A DNA stretch of 64,000 nt from Clostridia bacterium (GTDB taxonomy: Bacteria > Bacillota > Clostridia > Lachnospirales > Lachnospiraceae). The position numbers and the translations under genes are program-made. Each line of letters starts with the position of its first letter. The first letter of the stretch is position 1. The stretch is from contig CAJTAK010000016.1 of the NCBI GenBank assembly GCA_910574255.1, forward strand, positions 1 through 64,000, in the 5' to 3' direction. The notes under the pieces are model-generated. The model was not told where the DNA came from and did not search any database. It was given only the letters and a program-made list of their open reading frames with translations. This document shows, piece by piece, positions 24,382-33,479 of this stretch.

Positions 24382-26700
24382 TTACTTGGAACATTCAAGA
24401 TATTTATTTTTATACGCCAAAGCCTGTTCCGGTTTCTGCCATCGGGAATACAGGTTATTCAGGTACAAATAAACCGTTTTGGCATAATCGTTATCGCTTC
24501 CCATGACTTCCGAAATAATATTCTCCGCAGATAAAAGATGAAGTTCGGCTTCTTTAGCGTTGCCCTCGGAAAGCGCAATCGCGCCATACATCATCTGGCA
24601 GACTCCGTTATCTAAAGTCTGTGTTCCCTCATTTTCCAAAACAAGATTTTCATAGGTGGAAAGAACCTGTTTTGCCATATCTGTATTTTTGGAGAGGATC
24701 AGCATATTGGTAAGGTTCAGCAACTGTTGCAGCATATCATGTGATTCTGCCAGCCCGAGATATGCATATTCCTGCCGGATGGTTAAAGCAGTATGGAGCA
24801 TTTCAGCAGCCTCTTTTGCTTTTTTCATCAGCAGGTATGTATTGGAAAGATTGTTGTACAGGTTTGAAAGCAGATTTGCTGTCCGCTGGTCAGCATCTTC
24901 CGTATGGTACGGTTCTAAGATACTGACAGCTTTTAACCGTTTCTTCAAGGCGTTTTTATAATCATTTTTGATAAGAAACAGTTCCGCTTTATAGTCAAGA
25001 AGCAACGCCCTGTCGCAGTAGGAATGCGTATCCTGTTTCATTACATGCTCTATCCGTTCTACAAGTTTTGGCAGATAGTCCGTCACAAGATATTTTTCAA
25101 GATACGGGAACATATCCTGAAGGAACAGCAGATAATCCTCTGGTATGTCCGCTAAAATGTTTTCTGTAATGCTGATAAGTGAATCAATCACATTCTGCGG
25201 TCTTTTAACTTCCAGTCCATGCACAAGGCAGATACAATGCAGGCTGTCAAGCAGCGTATGGCAGTTTGATACGGACGGCAAAGTTTCCAGTGCAACAATT
25301 TCTCTTATCAGTGGGTGCAGGCTGATTTTCCGGTTTTCTCTGTCATCATGGATAAAACCGTATTTGGCAAGATAGTTCACATCATTTAATGAGGTCAGTT
25401 TCAGCCAGTTCTTAAAGGCATTTTTTAATACGCCGGAGGCAGAAAGCAGGGAAAGATTACGGAGAACATCAAGGCAGGGATCAGACAGTTTCCCAAGCTG
25501 TAACAGTTTCTTTAAATGCTCTGCCATCAGTCCGTCGGTGTAATCTCCATCCTTATATAATTCAACAGCTTCACCGGAAGCAATACTCAGTCCGCAGGTC
25601 TGTAATTCATATAGCAGTTCTTCCGCTTCCATACCGCTTGCGGATAAGGACAACGCAGACAATACAACAGTCAGCGTATGGCTGTGTACGGTTTGTATGA
25701 TCTGCTTTGTTGCCAGTGTATCTTCTTTTGCGGAAGGGCACAGACGGTAAAACAGTTCCGACAGTTCGGTATCTGTATCCAGCTCTTTTAGTTCCATAAT
25801 GGGGTACTGCGTAGGACGGCATCTGGTTGTTATCAATAGCTGGAAATCATTCTGTGCAAATTCCTTGAAAAAGCTTTCATCCTTTGGGAGTACATTAAAA
25901 TTGTCAAGAATAATAAGGCTGTCATGGCGCAGCTTTTTTAATGTCTTATAGTGTCTGTCAAAAAGCGTTTCTTCAGTCATTTCACTGGTATCACCGTCAA
26001 ATTCTATGCCTGCAATGCTTTTCTTTAAATCTCCTGCATAATAGAGGTAAATGATATTTGTATATTTCTTACGGTTTTTGTCTGCATAATATTTCGCAAA
26101 TTCACTCTTCCCGATCCCTGCCACGCCACTGATAAATAGTGTGGGGTGTTCCTGTAACAGTTTCCCGCATTCTTTCAGTTCATTTTTACGTCCTACAAAT
26201 TCTTCCGTGATGGAGGGCAGGCGGCTGTTTTGTATAGTATCGAATAAATCAGGGGAAAATAAGCCGCTGTGTTCGTGGTCTGACAGAATGGCATAGCGGA
26301 TCGTGGCAGTAAAAAAAGCTGCATTATCGGTAAGTGCAAGCATTTCATCTGCGGTTTTGTTGCCGATGATATTGCGGCTGTCATTGATCAGTTCTTCTAT
26401 TTGGGAACGTGCCTGTGATTCATTTATCAGGTTCGGAATGATCTTGCACAGGAAATCTTCTTCCATGACCTCAAAATTATTATCCTCATAAATGCGCAGG
26501 ATCTCCATAGGTATTGGTCTTGCTCCGGTACACCAGCGGCTGTACATAGTGTTGTCTTCTGCATATATTTCACCGCTTGAAAGTTCATCGTTTAAGTATG
26601 CGGAAAATAAGCTGCGGACAAGCTGGTGCTGTTGATAGGTTTTCTTTTTATTCTCAAGAAGTATGCTTACTGTATTGGCAAAGGTAAGTCGATTTCTCAA
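24382..26700 (-). CDS. STAND NTPase with TPR C-terminus
   Basis: A 772-residue signal-transduction ATPase. Residues 1-155 are a helical N-terminal domain of unknown role. Residues about 165-400 are an NB-ARC-like NTPase with Walker A GVAGIGKSE, a Walker B (SLIILDNFNV) and an Arg in QLLITTRCRP; a winged-helix region follows, then TPR-like repeats at about 560-770. STAND proteins of this form act as sensors that oligomerise on a trigger, often in defence. Translation starts at TTG (26700-26698), supported by GGGGAG six bases before it. It is monocistronic within the mobile element and ends at a stem-loop. Confidence 0.85.
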   Translation of the reverse strand: MRNRLTFANTVSILLENKKKTYQQHQLVRSLFSAYLNDELSSGEIYAEDNTMYSRWCTGARPIPMEILRIYEDNNFEVMEEDFLCKIIPNLINESQARSQIEELINDSRNIIGNKTADEMLALTDNAAFFTATIRYAILSDHEHSGLFSPDLFDTIQNSRLPSITEEFVGRKNELKECGKLLQEHPTLFISGVAGIGKSEFAKYYADKNRKKYTNIIYLYYAGDLKKSIAGIEFDGDTSEMTEETLFDRHYKTLKKLRHDSLIILDNFNVLPKDESFFKEFAQNDFQLLITTRCRPTQYPIMELKELDTDTELSELFYRLCPSAKEDTLATKQIIQTVHSHTLTVVLSALSLSASGMEAEELLYELQTCGLSIASGEAVELYKDGDYTDGLMAEHLKKLLQLGKLSDPCLDVLRNLSLLSASGVLKNAFKNWLKLTSLNDVNYLAKYGFIHDDRENRKISLHPLIREIVALETLPSVSNCHTLLDSLHCICLVHGLEVKRPQNVIDSLISITENILADIPEDYLLFLQDMFPYLEKYLVTDYLPKLVERIEHVMKQDTHSYCDRALLLDYKAELFLIKNDYKNALKKRLKAVSILEPYHTEDADQRTANLLSNLYNNLSNTYLLMKKAKEAAEMLHTALTIRQEYAYLGLAESHDMLQQLLNLTNMLILSKNTDMAKQVLSTYENLVLENEGTQTLDNGVCQMMYGAIALSEGNAKEAELHLLSAENIISEVMGSDNDYAKTVYLYLNNLYSRWQKPEQALAYKNKYLECSK

Positions 26701-27210
26701 ATGATTCTCCCCTTCAAAAATTTCTATGTCAATGGATGGTCAAGTCTCCGTCAATGTTTTTCCACTCTCTGTATTGGTATCATAAATCCATTAAGACGTA
26801 GCCGCTTAAAGCCAACAGGCAGACAAGCCGGTTACAAAAGAATTATATCATGCCGCGGATAAATCTTGTGTCGAATTTTAAAAAATTGGAAGAAGGTTTT
26901 GAAAGCAGCAAAAGAACATTGATAAACAATCCGTCAAAACGGATTCATGAGCTGTACTTCATGCCAACAGACCTGCAAAGAACCTTTTACAGAAAAGGGG
27001 AGCAGGCAGACACTTCCGAAAGGGTGGGAATATTCCGAGCAGGGGAAGCCCACAGGCAGATTTTGATACAGAAATCGCTGCTAAAGGTCAGCAATGACAG
27101 CATGGGATACGAATGGAAGCCGACAGGAAAATTACACCGCTTATGCCAGTCTTAGTTCTTTGACGAATTTATTATGTGGAATTAAAAAGATTGTGGAAGG
27201 GGATGAAGTG
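26701..27210. other. Region between the STAND gene and the excisionase gene
   Basis: About 500 bases with no convincing gene. An open frame at 26850-27155 has no ribosome binding site and no recognisable family. The stretch should hold the divergent promoters for the STAND gene (left) and the excisionase-integrase pair (right), but no box pair is clear. Confidence 0.4.
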
Positions 27211-27429
27211 ATGCAGCAGGGAATAGACAACAGAAATGCAGATTATATTCCATTTGAGGATAAGGCATTATTGAGCGTGAAAGAGATGTGTGTATATCTT
27301 AGTATCGGACAGACAAAATGCAGGGAGCTTTTGGCTGATCCGGCAAACGGTTTTACCGTAAGGATAGGCAACCGCCTTTATGCGCACCGCAAAAACCTTG
27401 ATAACTGGCTGAAAAACCAGATATATTAA
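27211..27429 (+). CDS. xis: Excisionase (Tn916 Xis type)
   Basis: A 72-residue winged-helix DNA-binding protein of the excisionase family: LLSVKEMCVYLSIGQTKCRELL is the recognition segment and GNRLYAHRKNLDNWL the C-terminal strand-helix. It directs the integrase toward excision. ATG 27211 is chosen because AAGGGG at 27198-27202 precedes it by eight bases. It lies 137 bases before the integrase reading frame, the usual xis-int order at the right end of such elements. Confidence 0.85.
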   Translation: MQQGIDNRNADYIPFEDKALLSVKEMCVYLSIGQTKCRELLADPANGFTVRIGNRLYAHRKNLDNWLKNQIY

Positions 27430-27566
27430 AGGGATTAAAATGCGAAAAAAGTTTAACATTTTTTCAGAATCTGATTGAAGGTAAGCAGACGATTTGGTAG
27501 AATATCAGTATCAGATAATTCTTTCCAATAAATGATTTGCTTTCCTGTGTGGAAAGGAAGTGGAAC

Positions 27567-28772
27567 ATGGGAAGATCATTGGCAGGAAAAGAATTAGGGC
27601 AGGGCATAACGTAGCGTAAGGATGGACGTTATCAGGCGAGGTTTACGAACCGCTTCGGGAAGCGGCAGACTATTTATGCAAAGACGCTGAATGAAATCCG
27701 CCAGAGGCTCCGCAATGAGCAGTATGAGGATGAAAAGAATCTGAATGTTGTTTCTTCGGATATGACGTTGGATGAATGGTTTGATGTCTGGATGGATACC
27801 TGTAAGAAGAATTGCAGGAATACCACCAGAGCCAACTATACACACTCGTATAACCGTATCAGGGAAAGTCTTGGATGGCGGAAGCTGAATAACATCAATC
27901 TGATTACCATGCAGCAGGCTTTTAACGAACTGAAAACGGATATGTCCAGAAAAGACACACGGCGTATCCTCATTGATATGTACAACAAGGCGATAGATGC
28001 GGATCTCGTACTGAAGAACATACCAATGCAGGTGAATACAGTTGTGAATAAGGACAGTAATTCGGAAGAGCCGAGAGTGCTGACGCTTGAAGAAACGGAT
28101 ATATTCTTGGAAGCAGCACAGCATTACAGATATTTCAACACGTTCAGCCTTGCTCTTGAAACTGGTATGCGCATCGGAGAGCTTTTAGGCTTGAAGTGGT
28201 CAGACATTGATTTTGAAAACCAGACAATCTATGTTAATCGTACTTTGGTTTATGTGACCTGTAAGGACGAAACAAGTCCGAAGTACGGAAAGAAAATCAA
28301 TGAATTTCACGAGCCAAAGACAGAAAAGGGAAAGCGTAAAATCCCGATGACCTTAAAAGCATATCAGATTCTGAAAAGACAAAAACTCTGGAAAGCTGAA
28401 ATTGAAGCCAAAGGAAAGAAAGCACCAGAGGGATTTGAGGACTTGGTATTTGTTACTACAAGGAATGCTCCCGTCAGTCAGAATGACACGGATCTGGTCA
28501 TGAAGGTTATTTCAGACCGGATAGCCAAAGAACACGAAAAATTCAAACCATTAACACCGCATACGCTCAGACACACATTTGCGACCAGATGTATTGAGCG
28601 TGGCATGAACCCTAAAACAGTGCAGGTTATCTTAGGACATTCAAGTGTCAATATCACAATGAATCTGTACTGCCATGTGACGGAAGACACGCTCATATCT
28701 GAAATGAGTAAATTTGAAGCAGAAGAATTTGAAAAAGGTGTCAATCGTCGAATTGGTGTCAAAGTGGTGTAA
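27567..28772 (+). pseudogene. int: Tyrosine integrase with a stop at codon 16
   Basis: From the ATG at 27567 (AAGGAAG upstream) a 401-codon tyrosine recombinase frame is intact except for TAG at 27612-27614, codon 16, in the N-terminal arm-binding domain (just before RKDGRYQARFTNR); a CAG-to-TAG change would explain it. The catalytic domain is complete: Arg in TGMRIGELLGLKWSD, HTLRHTFATR, GHSS and the Tyr in MNLYCHV. Reinitiation downstream would give a protein lacking the arm-binding domain, probably unable to integrate or excise normally. It ends within the 28751 repeat. Confidence 0.88.
28751..28771 (+). repeat. Right-end copy of the TGGTGT repeat
   Basis: AATTGGTGTCAAA (28751-28763) followed by GTGGTGTA (28764-28771), inside the last codons of the integrase gene. 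It matches 8921-8942 in order and spacing within two bases, so the two could delimit a 19.8 kb element or serve as integrase arm sites. Confidence 0.5.
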
Positions 28773-28957
28773 TTTCTAAAATTCAACTCAATAAAACCCT
28801 ATTTTTCAAGGGAAATTTCCCACAATTAACATTTTAGAAACAAAAGTGAAGAACTATAAAATGAAAAACAGCCAGTATCACAGTAAGCAGCAGAGTGAAA
28901 GGAACAAGAGAGGCTAAGGCAGGCGATTGACACAAATAAATGATGATGCTAAGAAAG

Positions 28958-28994
28958 AGTATCTAAACCAATAGGAGGTTTAGGTACTTTTTTT
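28958..28994 (+). terminator. Intrinsic terminator
   Basis: AGTATCTAAACC / GGTTTAGGTACT stem (28958-28969 with 28977-28988, one mismatch) and a run of seven T. It isolates the sugar operon from transcription coming out of the mobile element. Confidence 0.85.
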
Positions 28995-29038
28995 ATGATG
29001 GAACACCAAAAAAGCAGATAGGAAGGAGGCTAGAAAAA

Positions 29039-29220
29039 ATGAAGTGAAAACTGAAAAAAATAATTCATTATGAAGTGCGGAAAATGGGGAAATTCGGAAA
29101 AATCACGATTTTGAAGTGAAAATGAGTACAAAAAATGAAGCCTAATTGGGCATAATAGCAAAAATACAGCCCAATATTTACTTCAATTTTTTAACTTGTT
29201 AAGATCAAAATGAAGTTGAA
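29039..29220 (+). promoter_or_regulatory. Cluster of WTGAAGT repeats upstream of the sugar operon
   Basis: ATGAAGTG at 29039 and 29070, TTGAAGTG at 29111, ATGAAGC at 29135, an inverse copy at 29079-type spacing (TACTTCAA, 29179-29186) and ATGAAGTT at 29210. Three more copies lie at 32460-32499 ahead of the SDR gene. Repetition in both control regions of one operon suggests a regulator site, perhaps for the RpiR protein encoded here. Confidence 0.5.
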
Positions 29221-29275
29221 AAAGCAAAAAGAAACAGGCAAAAGTAGCGTATCAAATAGTAAAGGAATGATAATT

Positions 29276-30844
29276 ATGAAGTATTACATTGGTTTGGACA
29301 ATGGGGGTACCACAACAAAAGCAGCACTCTACAATCGAGAAGGGAAAGAAATTTGTGTTTCTTCGATGGCAACGAAGATGCTTTCACCAGCTCCCGGATT
29401 TGTAGAACGTGATATGGAAGAAATGTGGGAGGCAAATTGTATTGTAGTCCGCAAGGTTTTGGAAGAAAGTGCAATTGATCCCGCAGATGTAGCAGGAGTA
29501 GCTGTATGCGGCCATGGCAAGGGCCTGTATCTTTGGGGAAAAGATGGAAAGCCTGCCAGAAATGGAATTATTTCTACAGATAACCGGGCATGGGAATATC
29601 CGCTTAAATGGATTGAAGACGGAACGGATGATAAGGCTCTGGATCGGGCATGCCAGCAGATAATTTCCTGTCAGCCGGCATCCCTTTTGGCATGGCTCCG
29701 TGATCATGAGCCGGAGTGTCTGGACAAGATTGAGTGGATATTCGAAGCAAAGGACTATGTGCGTTTTCGTTTGACAGGAGAAGCAAAAGCAGAGCTTGGA
29801 GATTATTCAGGGACAGACTTAATAAACCTTCATACGCGGGACTATGATGCGGAATTATTGCAGCTTTTTGAACTGGAGCAATACAGGGAAGCATTTCCGC
29901 CCTTGTGTCAGGCAGCTGAAATCTGCGGTTATGTGACAGACGAAGCGGCGAAGAGGACAGGACTTGTCAAAGGGACACCTGTAGCAGGAGGAATGTTTGA
30001 TGTACATGCCTGCATGCTGGCAGCTGATGTTGTGACAGAAGAGAAGCTGTGTATGATTGCAGGAACCTGGAGCGTGAATCTGTATCTTTCCAAAAAGCCA
30101 GTAACGAACAAAGAAATTCTCAAACACACTAGGAATACAATTTTTGTGCTTCCAGAATATTATCTGGCGGAAGAGGGCTCACCTACTTCAGCAGGAAATA
30201 ATGAGTGGTTTATTCAAAACCTCTTGCCGGAATTTGTACAAGAATGCAAAGAAAAAGGTAGCAGTGTTTACGGTAAAATCAATTCCTGGGTCGAGGAAAT
30301 TTCTATCGAGGAGTTTTGTCCGGTATTTCTTCCATTCTTAGTGGGCAGTAATGTTCATCCTAATGCAAAAGGCAGCTTCATAGGTATAAGCAGTTTCCAT
30401 ACAAGGAAGCATCTGCTCCGCAGTGTATATGAGGGAGTTGCGTTTTCACACAGGATGCATTTGGAACGTCTGATGAAATCTTATCAGGGACAGCCGCAAG
30501 TGATTCGTCTGACTGGTGGGGTGGCAAAATCAGAAGTATGGACACAAATGTTTGCGGATGTGATGAACATTCCGGTAGAAGTATTGGATGCAGACGAGAC
30601 GGGAGCCTTAGGATGTGCCATTGTAGCAGCAGCGGCAGTTAAAGATTATCCAAGTGTGGAAGCGGCGGCAAGGCATATGAGTAGGATATCAAGGAGAGTT
30701 ATGCCCAATCAGAGAAATGTTGAAGTTTATAATCAAAAATATGCTTTGTATTGCAAGACAATAGAGGGTCTTAACGGAGTATGGGATTCCTATCAAAAGT
30801 ATATTGACAAAACCATAAATAACAGAAAGAGAGGAATCGAGTGA
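29276..30844 (+). CDS. FGGY-family sugar kinase (L-xylulokinase-like)
   Basis: A 522-residue FGGY kinase, normal length. The N-terminal phosphate motif is GLDNGGTTTKAALYN (residues 5-19); the C-terminal domain carries MIAGTWSVN and LTGGVAKSEVWTQMFADV, the FGGY signature region. It phosphorylates a ketose or polyol with ATP; xylulose or ribulose-type substrates fit best with the epimerase gene downstream. ATG 29276 is chosen from AAAGGA nine bases upstream; the frame is open further 5' without a ribosome binding site. It starts the operon and overlaps the RpiR gene by four bases. Confidence 0.88.
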   Translation: MKYYIGLDNGGTTTKAALYNREGKEICVSSMATKMLSPAPGFVERDMEEMWEANCIVVRKVLEESAIDPADVAGVAVCGHGKGLYLWGKDGKPARNGIISTDNRAWEYPLKWIEDGTDDKALDRACQQIISCQPASLLAWLRDHEPECLDKIEWIFEAKDYVRFRLTGEAKAELGDYSGTDLINLHTRDYDAELLQLFELEQYREAFPPLCQAAEICGYVTDEAAKRTGLVKGTPVAGGMFDVHACMLAADVVTEEKLCMIAGTWSVNLYLSKKPVTNKEILKHTRNTIFVLPEYYLAEEGSPTSAGNNEWFIQNLLPEFVQECKEKGSSVYGKINSWVEEISIEEFCPVFLPFLVGSNVHPNAKGSFIGISSFHTRKHLLRSVYEGVAFSHRMHLERLMKSYQGQPQVIRLTGGVAKSEVWTQMFADVMNIPVEVLDADETGALGCAIVAAAAVKDYPSVEAAARHMSRISRRVMPNQRNVEVYNQKYALYCKTIEGLNGVWDSYQKYIDKTINNRKRGIE

Positions 30845-31698
30845 ACGAGATTGCTGTACGGCTCAAATTTTTAATTCCTACATTACCGCGGGCGGAAAGA
30901 GCAGTAGCCCAGGCATTGCTGGAAAAACCAGAGATGATTTGCTTCATGACATTGGCGGAACTGGCTCGTGCAACGGAGAGCAGTGATGCTTCAATTATTC
31001 GTTTTTGCAGAAAAATGGGTTATACAGGTTTTACGGATATGAAGCAGGCTTTTTCTCATGCATTGGATGAAAGCAGTATTGTAACGGTTGAGGAAATCAG
31101 TAAGGAAGATTCTATACTTGATAATTTGCGAAAAGTGTATAAGAGCAATATGCAAGCATTAAGTGATACGATTCTGCTTGCGAATGAAAAGGACTACGAA
31201 GAGGCGGTGCAATTACTATTGAAAGCGGAATCCATACATTTTTTTGGGGCGGGGGATGCTGCTGCAATTTGTCAATTAGCGTTTTTTAAGTTTTTGCGTA
31301 TCGGGGTTCCAGGCTCAGCACAGAGCGATCCGGTTATGCAGTTAATAGAGGCAAGCAACATGAAAGAAGATGATGTGGCAATTATCATCTCTTATGAGGG
31401 GCGTTCCAGAAATATTATTAATGCAATGCGAGTGATAAAGGAACGGGGAGCTAAGGTGATTTGCATTACAAAGCTTAATAAATCGCCTATGTTGAGGCTG
31501 TCTGATATAAATCTGTTCATAGCTACAAGCGATGTGACAGCAGGCAAGGATAAGGTGGTTCGAAGGGTAGCTGAACAAATGATTATTGACACGTTATATG
31601 TGAGCTTGATGGTCAGAAGCAATGGAAAATATGAAAGGAGGTTAAATAATACTTCTAGGTTTTTTGAGTTTAATAGGATAAAAAGGAAGCGGAATTAA
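30841..31698 (+). CDS. MurR/RpiR-family transcriptional regulator
   Basis: A 285-residue regulator: an N-terminal RpiR helix-turn-helix (about 1-75, LAELARATESSDASIIRFCRKMGY) and a C-terminal SIS sugar-phosphate-binding domain (about 115-260, IISYEGRSRNIINAM). Family members sense phosphosugars and control the operon in which they sit, as repressor or activator. GTG start with AGAGAGGAAT just upstream, overlapping the kinase stop. It probably binds the TGAAGT repeats at 29039 and 32460; this is inference. Confidence 0.9.
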   Translation: MNEIAVRLKFLIPTLPRAERAVAQALLEKPEMICFMTLAELARATESSDASIIRFCRKMGYTGFTDMKQAFSHALDESSIVTVEEISKEDSILDNLRKVYKSNMQALSDTILLANEKDYEEAVQLLLKAESIHFFGAGDAAAICQLAFFKFLRIGVPGSAQSDPVMQLIEASNMKEDDVAIIISYEGRSRNIINAMRVIKERGAKVICITKLNKSPMLRLSDINLFIATSDVTAGKDKVVRRVAEQMIIDTLYVSLMVRSNGKYERRLNNTSRFFEFNRIKRKRN

Positions 31699-31729
31699 AT
31701 TATTATATTTTGGCGTAAGGAGAGCAGAA

Positions 31730-32476
31730 ATGAATTTAGAAACATTGAAACAGGAAGTTTATGAAGCAAACATGGATCTAATGAACAAAAAGCTTGTGAT
31801 TTTAACATGGGGAAATGTTTCAGGGTATGACGAAGAGAGGGAATTAATGGTAATTAAACCCAGTGGAATACCTTACTCTGAAATGAAGCCTTATCAGATG
31901 GTGCCGGTGGATTTGAATGGAAATATTGTAGACAGCACTTATGTGCCATCTACAGATGCGCCTACACATGCAGAACTGTATAAAGCCTTTAAAGATAAAG
32001 GGATCAAAGGTATTGTGCATACACATTCTCAGTATGCAACTATGTGGGCTCAGATGGGAATGGATATTCCCTGTTATGGAACAACACATTGTGACTACTT
32101 TTTTGGCAATATTCCTTGTACTCGCTTGATGACGACAGAAGAAATTGAAGAAGACTATGAGAAAAACACAGGAAAAGTAATTATAGAGGCTTTTAAAAAT
32201 ATAGATTGTGTGGAAATGCAGGCAGTTCTTGTGCACAGCCATGCCCCATTTACTTGGGGGAGGACTGCTCATGATGCGGTAGAACATGCATTGATATTAG
32301 AATATATTTCGAAAATGGCGTTGTTTGATTATCTTGCAACACAAGGGAAGTGTCCGTTAGTAAAAGACAATATTAAAATGAAGCATTACAATCGAAAATT
32401 CGGGCCCAATGCTTACTATGGACAGCATAAACAAAATACTGCAATTTATAGAATTAAAAATGAAGTAAATGAATGA
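31730..32476 (+). CDS. Class II aldolase/L-ribulose-5-phosphate 4-epimerase-like
   Basis: A 248-residue class II aldolase/adducin protein. LTWGNVSGYD, KPSGIPY, STDAPTHAELY, the zinc-binding HTHSQYATMWA and the later VLVHSHAPFTWG match AraD/UlaF/SgbE, so interconversion of L-ribulose-5-phosphate and D-xylulose-5-phosphate is likely, with a related sugar phosphate possible. It would carry the product into the pentose phosphate pathway. Good ribosome binding site (AAGGAGAG). It lies after the RpiR gene and before a 200-base gap with operator-like repeats. Confidence 0.9.
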   Translation: MNLETLKQEVYEANMDLMNKKLVILTWGNVSGYDEERELMVIKPSGIPYSEMKPYQMVPVDLNGNIVDSTYVPSTDAPTHAELYKAFKDKGIKGIVHTHSQYATMWAQMGMDIPCYGTTHCDYFFGNIPCTRLMTTEEIEEDYEKNTGKVIIEAFKNIDCVEMQAVLVHSHAPFTWGRTAHDAVEHALILEYISKMALFDYLATQGKCPLVKDNIKMKHYNRKFGPNAYYGQHKQNTAIYRIKNEVNE

Positions 32477-32499
32477 AGTAAACAATTCAAAATGAAGTG
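32460..32499 (+). promoter_or_regulatory. Second cluster of ATGAAGT repeats
   Basis: ATGAAGTAAA at 32460 and 32473 (both within or next to the end of the epimerase gene) and ATGAAGTG at 32492. The copies are 13 and 19 bases apart. The 200-base gap that follows is AT-rich and probably holds an internal promoter for the SDR gene. Confidence 0.45.
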
Positions 32500-32677
32500 C
32501 CAAAAACTTAAAAATTGTGTAAAATAACGAAAAAATGTGCAATTTTTATAAAATATTACCAATTTTACCGTCAAAATTGTTAAAAATAAACTACAATATT
32601 TACTCCAATGCTTCGCAATGCTAAAGTTAATTATAGCAAAAGGGAATCAGAAAATGGATGAAAAAGGAGGGTGTGCC

Positions 32678-33463
32678 ATGGGAAGATTAGATGGAAAAAT
32701 AGCTCTTGTAACTGGAAGCACCAGCGGAATCGGCTATGAAATTGCAAAACTGTTTGCGGCAGAGGGTGCTCGTGTTATGGTATCTGGCCGTGATGAAAAG
32801 CGTTGCATGAATGTGGTAAAAGAGATTCAGGAACAGGGTGGTGAAGCAAAAACATTACTCTGTGATCTTTACAAAGAGAATGCTTCCCAAATAGTTCTGG
32901 AGCAAATGAATGAATCCTTTGGCGGAATTGATATTTTGGTAAATAATGCAGCTTGGTGGACAAATGAACCGTTTTTGGAGGTCAGCCGTGAGAATTTTCG
33001 AAGAGGGTTTAATGAATATTTAGAGTCGGTGTATTTTTTGACTCAGGCAGTTGGAGCCCAAATGGTAGAAAGAAAAACGCGGGGAAAAATTATTAACATT
33101 ACATCTACAGCAGCTTTTTATGGAGAGCGGGGAATGACAGTTTACTGTGCTGCGAAGGCTGCAATTGTAAATCTGACCAGGGCAATCGCTTTGGAATTGG
33201 GGGAACATGGCATTTACGTGAATGCTGTAGCACCAGGAACGACAATTACGAATAATGAGAAACGTCCGCCGCATGTGTTGGAATGTTTCCGATTGATGGG
33301 AGCATTGCCGGAATTGAATACAGCAGATAAAATTGCTCCTGCAGTTCTCTTTTTGGCAAGCAGTGAGAGTGATGGAATTACAGGAGAAACCCTGTGCGTA
33401 GATGGCGGCGGTGTTCAGATTCGAATGCCGGAAAAGCTGTTTCAGTCACCAATTTTACTATAA
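32678..33463 (+). CDS. Short-chain dehydrogenase/reductase
   Basis: A 261-residue classical SDR: TGSTSGIG nucleotide-binding motif, NNA (here NNAAWW), catalytic Ser in NITSTAAFYG and YCAAK. The Arg after the second strand (SGRDEKR) favours NADP(H). It oxidises or reduces a sugar or sugar acid hydroxyl. ATG 32678 is chosen from AAGGAGG seven bases upstream. It is followed 16 bases later by the SIS isomerase gene. Confidence 0.88.
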   Translation: MGRLDGKIALVTGSTSGIGYEIAKLFAAEGARVMVSGRDEKRCMNVVKEIQEQGGEAKTLLCDLYKENASQIVLEQMNESFGGIDILVNNAAWWTNEPFLEVSRENFRRGFNEYLESVYFLTQAVGAQMVERKTRGKIINITSTAAFYGERGMTVYCAAKAAIVNLTRAIALELGEHGIYVNAVAPGTTITNNEKRPPHVLECFRLMGALPELNTADKIAPAVLFLASSESDGITGETLCVDGGGVQIRMPEKLFQSPILL

Positions 33464-33479
33464 AGAAGAGGAAAAGGAA

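Larger units (their letters stand above)
28773..29275. other. Non-coding region between the mobile element and the sugar operon
   Basis: About 500 bases without a gene. It holds a strong intrinsic terminator (28958-28994), at least six TGAAGT-type repeats (29039-29220), an inverted repeat ATTGGGC / GCCCAAT (29145-29151 with 29169-29175), and the leader of the kinase gene. No strong -35/-10 pair was found. Confidence 0.55.

Noticed and set aside
26850-27155. 101-codon open frame before the excisionase gene
   Set aside because: No ribosome binding site, no family resemblance, and it runs past the start region of the better supported xis frame.
8828-28810. 12-base inverted match CTTGAAAAATAG at 8828-8839 and 28799-28810
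   Set aside because: Inverted, not direct, so it cannot be an att core for excision; short and AT-rich enough to be chance.
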